DNA of 64,000 bases. Origin: Brachybacterium vulturis. Its GTDB lineage: Bacteria; Actinomycetota; Actinomycetes; Actinomycetales; Dermabacteraceae. The DNA lies in assembly GCF_002407185.1 (NCBI RefSeq), contig NZ_CP023563.1, forward strand, positions 248,001-312,000, read 5' to 3'. Made by a program: the position numbers and the translations under genes. The notes below the pieces were generated by a model. It did not search any database. It saw only the letters and a program-made list of their open reading frames with translations, and was not told the DNA's origin. Positions 58,285 through 64,000 of this stretch are shown piece after piece. Each line of letters starts with the position of its first letter. Position 1 is the first letter of the stretch.

Positions 58285-60354
58285 TCAGAACCCCACAGCC
58301 ATGGGCGCGCTCATCGAGCTGCACACACCGGACATGACGCCCATGAACTGAGCGGCGTCATGCATGGACCTCGAGGTCGGGATGTCCCGCATGTCCACCG
58401 GTGCCACCGGGACGCCGGTGACCAGGGCATGGGCGGTGGGCTGTGAGGCGTCGACCGCTGAGAACAGCACCTCGTGCATCTTCTCGCCCGGTCGCAGTCC
58501 GGAGTAGACGATGTCCACGTCCCGCCCCGAGGCCTCGATGAGCTGCCGCGCCAGATGTTCGATCCGCACCGGTTCCCCCATGTCGAGGACGAGCGCCTTG
58601 CCGCTGTCACCGACCACGGCCGCCTGGAGCACGAGCTGCACGGCCTCGGAGACGGTCATGAAGAACCTGGTCACCTCGGGGTCGGTGACCGTGACCGGTC
58701 CACCGCGCTCGATCTGCGCGATGAAGGTGTGGAGCACCGAACCACGAGTGCCCAAGACGTTCCCGAACCGCACGCTGACCCAGGAGCCGTGCGCGGCCGT
58801 CAGCGCCTTCTGCGCGGTCAGACCCTCCGCGACCCGCTTGCTCAGCCCCAGCACATTGGTCGGATCGGCGGCTTTGTCCGTGGAGACGTTCACGAATCGC
58901 TCGACGCCATGGCGCTCGGCGGCCTCGAGCACGTTGTGGGTGCCCAGCACGTTCGTCTTGTACGCCTCGTCCGGCGACTTCTCGAGCATGTTGACGTGCT
59001 TGAGAGCGGCGGCATGGAAGACGACGTCGGGAAGGTGACGGGCGAAGACGGCGTCCAGCCGTTCCGCATCGCGGATGTCCGCGAGCTCCATGTTGTCCTT
59101 CTCCAGATCGGCGGTGCCGTCCATCGACAGCAGCAGCGCGTGCAGGGCGGACTCATCACGGTCGAGCATCACCAGTTCGCTCGGGCCGAAGGTCGAGATC
59201 TGTCGGCACAGCTCCGAGCCTATGGACCCACCTGCGCCGGTCACCAGCACCGTCTTCCCGGCGAGCATGCCGGAGATGGTGCTGAGGTCGGTCTCGACCG
59301 GGCGGCGCCCCAGCAGGTCCTGAGGCTGGATCTCGCGCAGGTCGGCATGCCGTACCCCGCCGAGCATCTCCCCGAGGGGCGGAACGATCTTCACCGGCAG
59401 GCCGATCGCCGTGGCCTCTGCGGTGAGCTTTCCGATCGTCATGGCGCTGATGTACGGGGTGGCGATCACAAGCACATCGGCGCGGGAGCTCGTCGCAACC
59501 CGCGTCAGCTCCTTCGTGGTCCCCAGCACCGCGGCGCCGGCATGGCGGAGGTGCCGCTTCCGGGGATCGTCATCGAGGAAGGCGACCGGCTCCCAGGGCG
59601 AGCTGGTGTCGCGGCGCATGGAGTCGGTGAGATTGCGGCCCACCTCACCGGCACCCACGATGAGCGCCCGGCCGGTGGTGTCGGCTCGCAGATGCCGGGT
59701 GGCCCGGAGCACGGCCCGTCGCACGAGGTAGCGGACCATGCCGGCGAGCACCAGCACCACGGGGGCCGCGATGAGTGGAGCAGTCAAGGGGACCATCCGG
59801 ACCGGAGCCGCCAGGTTCAGGAGGGTCACGACGGCGGAGACGGCGCCCACGGTGACGGCGAGCGGCATCAGTTCGTCGAAGCTGCCCACCAGGTGTCGTC
59901 CCTGATGCAGGTGGAGCGTGCGTGCCAGGAGCGTGTAGGCGAGGACCGCGACCCCGGCACAGATCAGCAGGCCGAAGAAGGGGGTGGCCCGCCCGTCGAT
60001 TCCGATCCCGGCCGAGATGGCGGGAGTCTCCAGCCGGAGTCCGGAGGCGATCCACAGGCCGAGGAACCACACCATCGCGTCGACCAGGGCGAAAGGAAGG
60101 GCTGCGGGCTGCAGCTCACGACGCGCGCGCCTGGCCCGCGGCCGCGGTGCCGCCCTGGGCACAGGCACAGCAGGTCCGGCCTCCACAGTCTCCGCAGGCT
60201 TGTCCGCCACCTGCTCGGGGGCCACGTGCAGTTCCGCCGGGTCCCGCCGGATGAGACGAGGGCGGACGCCCCAGCGCCGAGCCGCGGAGGCTCGCTTCGA
60301 CTCTCCGGTGCGACGCGCAGGACGAGCGTCATCGCGCAGAGTAAAGATGGACAT
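58285..60354 (-). CDS. membrane UDP-HexNAc 4,6-dehydratase (PglF/WbpM/CapD-like)
   Basis: 689 residues: a basic N-terminal extension of about 85 residues, four membrane helices (about 88-215), a CoA-binding-like Rossmann domain (ALIVGAGEVGRNLTDSM) and a catalytic SDR domain. The latter has VLVTGAGGSIGSELCRQIS for NAD, FHAAALKHVNMLE, and NVSTDKAADPTNVLGLSKR as the active-site block. It dehydrates UDP-GlcNAc to the 4-keto-6-deoxy sugar. ATG 60354 follows GGAAGGAACATC. The leader contains two TGTCC repeat boxes. Confidence 0.94.
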   Translation of the reverse strand: MSIFTLRDDARPARRTGESKRASAARRWGVRPRLIRRDPAELHVAPEQVADKPAETVEAGPAVPVPRAAPRPRARRARRELQPAALPFALVDAMVWFLGLWIASGLRLETPAISAGIGIDGRATPFFGLLICAGVAVLAYTLLARTLHLHQGRHLVGSFDELMPLAVTVGAVSAVVTLLNLAAPVRMVPLTAPLIAAPVVLVLAGMVRYLVRRAVLRATRHLRADTTGRALIVGAGEVGRNLTDSMRRDTSSPWEPVAFLDDDPRKRHLRHAGAAVLGTTKELTRVATSSRADVLVIATPYISAMTIGKLTAEATAIGLPVKIVPPLGEMLGGVRHADLREIQPQDLLGRRPVETDLSTISGMLAGKTVLVTGAGGSIGSELCRQISTFGPSELVMLDRDESALHALLLSMDGTADLEKDNMELADIRDAERLDAVFARHLPDVVFHAAALKHVNMLEKSPDEAYKTNVLGTHNVLEAAERHGVERFVNVSTDKAADPTNVLGLSKRVAEGLTAQKALTAAHGSWVSVRFGNVLGTRGSVLHTFIAQIERGGPVTVTDPEVTRFFMTVSEAVQLVLQAAVVGDSGKALVLDMGEPVRIEHLARQLIEASGRDVDIVYSGLRPGEKMHEVLFSAVDASQPTAHALVTGVPVAPVDMRDIPTSRSMHDAAQFMGVMSGVCSSMSAPMAVGF

Positions 60355-60410
60355 GATGTTCCTTCCACAGCGGTGCGCGGAACGGAAGACTCGGCACTCT
60401 GTGCCGGTAT

Positions 60411-60478
60411 GTCCGTTTTGTCCGCCCTTTCGAGCGCGACTCTACCCTCTCGATGTCCGTTTTGCACTATATCTCCAC
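60411..60478 (+). promoter_or_regulatory. two TGTCC repeat boxes upstream of the dehydratase operon
   Basis: Box 1: ATGTCCGTTTTGTCC (TGTCC at 60412 and 60421). Box 2: ATGTCCGTTTTGCAC (TGTCC at 60456, TGCAC at 60465, TCTCC at 60474). All units are 9 bp apart, and the first 12 bases of the boxes are identical. They lie 57-124 nt upstream of the start codon in an otherwise gene-free gap. Confidence 0.55.
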
Positions 60479-60555
60479 ATATTTGAGATGGGTGGGCGCG
60501 GGGTCGCGCCGTTCCCCGACAGCGCCCCACACGAGGGGAGCGGCACACAACGAGA

Positions 60556-60591
60556 ACGACGCGCCGACCCCGAACGGGGCCGACGCGTCGT
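60556..60591 (-). terminator. hairpin terminator after the Rpf-like gene
   Basis: A 16-bp stem with two mismatched (G-T type) pairs (60556-60571 with 60576-60591) and the 4-nt loop GAAC lies 37 nt downstream of the Rpf-like stop codon. No T-run. Confidence 0.6.
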
Positions 60592-60628
60592 CGGTGGTGC
60601 TGCGGAGCGGGCGCTGGCCCGCCGAGGA

Positions 60629-61992
<1,364 letters not shown>

Positions 61993-63240
61993 ATGACCTG
62001 CCCCACCGAGGGCCCGATGTTCCCCGCCGCGCTCTGGGAACCGTCGATGCGCCGCGCCGGCGACGACGCGACCACCCCGGTCCGGCGGCGCGATGACGCC
62101 ATCTCACCCGGCGGTCGCGGGGGCGTCGGCCCGCAGCTGCTCCACCAGGACGGAGATCGCGCGCTGGTCCGCTTCCGCCACACCGCGCGGACGGCGAGCG
62201 CGGTGGCGCTGCAGGCGAACGGCTGGTGGCGTCCCGTTCCGTCGGATGCCTGCGAGCTGCGGCCGCAGGCCGACGGCCGCTGGGAAGGCGTGTTCGAGGT
62301 CCCTGCGGACTGGCGTGCCAGCTACGGCTTCGCCGTGCACCACGGGCCTGCGGAACCTCCGTGGCGGACCGCAGGGATGAAGACGCCCGGGGCAGAGGTG
62401 ATGCCCGATCCCGGGAATCCACGCCGTCACCGCGCCGGACGCGGTGGCGCGACACGCTCCCTCATCGCGCTCCCGGATGACGGACCCTTCGCCCCGGGCG
62501 ACGCGGCCGGGCCGGATCCTCAGGTCCTCCCGGTCACCGCGCCGCCTCACGGCCCGCGCACCCGCTGGTGGACCTCGCGGCCGGGGGACGCCGGCTGCGA
62601 GGGCCTCGACCCCGGGGCCGCGCTGCCGCTGCTCGTCCTCACCGACGGCGAGCAGCACGTCGATCACCTGCGCACGCCGGCGCTCCTCGCTCGGGGGGTC
62701 GCCTGCGGGGTGCTGCCTCCGATGACGGCGGTGTTCCTCGATTCGGGTCCCCGGCGCAGCGAGGTGCTCGGTGTCCCCGGTGGACATGCCCGGTGGATCG
62801 CGGAGCAGCTGCTGCCCGCCCTGCGCACGCACGGTCTCGGGACGGGGCCCGGTCGCGTGCGCGTGAACACCGCGGCGGCCCGCACCATCGTCGCCGGCTC
62901 CAGTTTCGGAGGTCTCACCGCGCTCTTCGCGGGGGCGCGCGCCCCGCTGCTGATCGGAGCCGTGATCGCGCAATCGGTCTCGCTGTGGCGCTATCCCCCG
63001 GGTGCCCTCGTGCCGCCGCTGCTGCGCGCCGCTGCGCAGCCGCTGCGACTGCGCCTCCAGGTGGGCCGGTACGAGGGGGACATGGCCGAGCGGTCCAGGG
63101 AGCTGCACGATGCGCTCACGGCCGGCGCTGCACGCTGCGGCACGTCCTTGGACATGTCCCTCACGACGCACAGCGGTGGGCACGACTGGGCCTGGTGGCA
63201 GCCGCTGATGCTCCGCGAACTGTCGTCGCTGCTGCGCTGA
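61993..63240 (+). CDS. enterochelin-esterase-like hydrolase
   Basis: 415 residues. The N-terminal part (about 50-130) resembles the immunoglobulin-like domain of Fes proteins (VRFRHTARTASAVALQANGWW). The C-terminal alpha/beta hydrolase has the nucleophile motif GSSFGGLTALF and the terminal HSGGHDWAWW block with the catalytic His. Such enzymes hydrolyse ferric tricatecholate siderophores or related esters in the cytoplasm to free iron. ATG 61993 follows GAGAGGTGCCC. No siderophore uptake gene is adjacent. Confidence 0.85.
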   Translation: MTCPTEGPMFPAALWEPSMRRAGDDATTPVRRRDDAISPGGRGGVGPQLLHQDGDRALVRFRHTARTASAVALQANGWWRPVPSDACELRPQADGRWEGVFEVPADWRASYGFAVHHGPAEPPWRTAGMKTPGAEVMPDPGNPRRHRAGRGGATRSLIALPDDGPFAPGDAAGPDPQVLPVTAPPHGPRTRWWTSRPGDAGCEGLDPGAALPLLVLTDGEQHVDHLRTPALLARGVACGVLPPMTAVFLDSGPRRSEVLGVPGGHARWIAEQLLPALRTHGLGTGPGRVRVNTAAARTIVAGSSFGGLTALFAGARAPLLIGAVIAQSVSLWRYPPGALVPPLLRAAAQPLRLRLQVGRYEGDMAERSRELHDALTAGAARCGTSLDMSLTTHSGGHDWAWWQPLMLRELSSLLR

Positions 63241-63257
63241 ACGGGATGAGGACCCGC

Positions 63258-63263
63258 TACGCT
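63258..63263 (+). promoter_or_regulatory. leaderless promoter -10 before the small membrane protein gene
   Basis: TACGCT, then CGGCGC, then GTG 63270. The 6-nt gap decides the start in favour of 63270 over ATG 63246. Confidence 0.5.
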
Positions 63264-63269
63264 CGGCGC

Positions 63270-63722
63270 GTGTCCTCCCCCTCTCGTCTCTCCGCGGTCT
63301 CGATGACCTGGCGGGTGCTGGTGGTGCTGGCGTGCGTGGGGGTGCTGGCCGTGGGCGGCCTGACCCGGTCCAACGATCTGTTCCCCTTCGGGGCGCTGGA
63401 CCAGTTCTCCGCGGGCATCGATCCCGATGGCGAGGTGGTCAACACCTGCCTGCTGGGGATCCGGGCGGACGGGGAGCCGTTCGACATCTCCTTCGGGCAG
63501 CGCAGCGTGGGGATCGAGCGGGCCGATGTCGAGAACAACCTCGCCGCGATCGAGGCGGATTCGCAGCTGCTGGCACCGCTGGCGGCGGAGTACGACCGTC
63601 GCCACCCCGAGGAGCCGCCTCTCGACGCCCTGGTGCTGTGCCAGCGGGTCACGCAGCTGCAGAACGGCACCGCCCACGGTGAGGACGAGCTGATCGAGGT
63701 CACCCGGTGGGAGGCGCCGTGA
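63270..63722 (+). CDS. membrane-anchored protein of unknown function
   Basis: 150 residues with one N-terminal hydrophobic helix (WRVLVVLACVGVLAVGGL) and an external domain of about 110 residues containing two cysteines (VVNTCLLGIRADG and LVLCQRVTQLQ). No family is recognised. The stop overlaps the GTG start of the next membrane protein (GTGA), so the two form a coupled pair. Confidence 0.7.
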   Translation: MSSPSRLSAVSMTWRVLVVLACVGVLAVGGLTRSNDLFPFGALDQFSAGIDPDGEVVNTCLLGIRADGEPFDISFGQRSVGIERADVENNLAAIEADSQLLAPLAAEYDRRHPEEPPLDALVLCQRVTQLQNGTAHGEDELIEVTRWEAP

Positions 63723-64000
63723 GCGCCACCAGCCCCGCACGCCGGCTCCGATCGGTGCTGTTCCCGGCGCTGCCGCTGGCCCGCGTCCGGGTGCTGCGGG
63801 TGCTGATCTGCGCCTTCGTGGTGATCGACGTGCTGACCTTCTCGCGGGACGTGCTCTCCCATGTGGGGAACGCGGGGTTCTTCACGCCGGTCGCGCTGGC
63901 CCGTCTGCTGCAGCTGCCGCCGGTGACCGCCCCGATCGCGTACACCCTGCTGGCCCTGATCCTGGCCGGCTGCGCGGCGGGGATCGTGGGGTGGCGGCCG
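63719..64000 (+). CDS. polytopic membrane protein, N-terminal part
   Basis: The first 94 residues of a gene cut by the window end. Two hydrophobic segments (about 23-42 and 68-90) follow a basic start. The pattern RVLICAFVVIDVLTFSRDVL followed by a loop and a second helix is reminiscent of HTTM-type (vitamin K-dependent carboxylase-like) membrane proteins, but this is weak. It is translationally coupled to the preceding small membrane protein. Confidence 0.65.
   Translation, partial: MSATSPARRLRSVLFPALPLARVRVLRVLICAFVVIDVLTFSRDVLSHVGNAGFFTPVALARLLQLPPVTAPIAYTLLALILAGCAAGIVGWRP

Overview
The window is high-GC DNA of an actinobacterium. The gene set (serine/threonine kinase, PadR and OmpR regulators, cobalamin-independent methionine synthase, an Rpf-like transglycosylase, ISL3 and IS1380 elements), the many GTG starts and the frequent promoters of the form TAnnnT followed by 6-7 nt and the start codon all fit Micrococcales. 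Brachybacterium or another Dermabacteraceae genus is my best guess, but this is inference; there is no rRNA or tRNA gene here to confirm it.

Region 1 (1-36 kb) is ordinary, very GC-rich chromosome. It holds a Ser/Thr kinase, an alpha/beta hydrolase lacking its nucleophile, an MFS transporter, a nucleobase permease fused to a UraD-like domain, malate dehydrogenase, OsmC, a DUF421 protein, a UvrA2-type ATPase and replicative helicase DnaB. A PadR operon, DinB and GNAT proteins, a group II PLP decarboxylase and a helical-repeat protein follow. Next is a pair of ferritin-like proteins, one with a complete di-iron site and one degenerate. Then come a two-component system with a His/Asp-tailed secreted protein, a lone glycosyltransferase, RND and MATE exporters, the threonine catabolic pair kbl-tdh, a PHP phosphatase and metF-metE.

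Region 2 (about 36-60.5 kb) is an exopolysaccharide island, and its middle part (about 37-57 kb) is visibly richer in A+T than the flanks. It encodes a Wzz/BY-kinase chain-length regulator and its low-Mr phosphatase, a TviB/TviC-like UDP-sugar dehydrogenase-epimerase pair, two Wzy/O-antigen-ligase-like proteins, a Wzx flippase, a glycosyltransferase, an ATP-grasp ligase and an initiating sugar transferase with an extra GNAT-like domain. It also carries two CapK adenylate-forming enzymes, a CDGSH Fe-S protein with a haem-oxygenase-like di-iron enzyme, and a 4,6-dehydratase/aminotransferase pair. Together these suggest synthesis, flipping, polymerisation and tailoring of a polymer containing amino sugars and uronic acid. 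The island contains insertion-sequence debris: a decayed ISL3 transposase gene split by an intact IS1380 element with a CTAG target duplication, and a 66-bp hairpin that looks like joined ISL3 ends.

Region 3 (60.5-64 kb) returns to GC-rich chromosome: an Rpf-like secreted transglycosylase with two duplicated modules, an enterochelin-esterase-like protein and two membrane proteins, the last one cut by the window end.

The most interesting regulatory signal is a set of TGTCC direct repeats spaced exactly 9 bp apart. They occur in promoter regions of the polysaccharide genes (37.27, 52.29, 60.41 and 60.46 kb) and also between the distant two-component system and the lone glycosyltransferase (22.85 kb). 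No CRISPR array, tRNA, rRNA or replication origin was seen.
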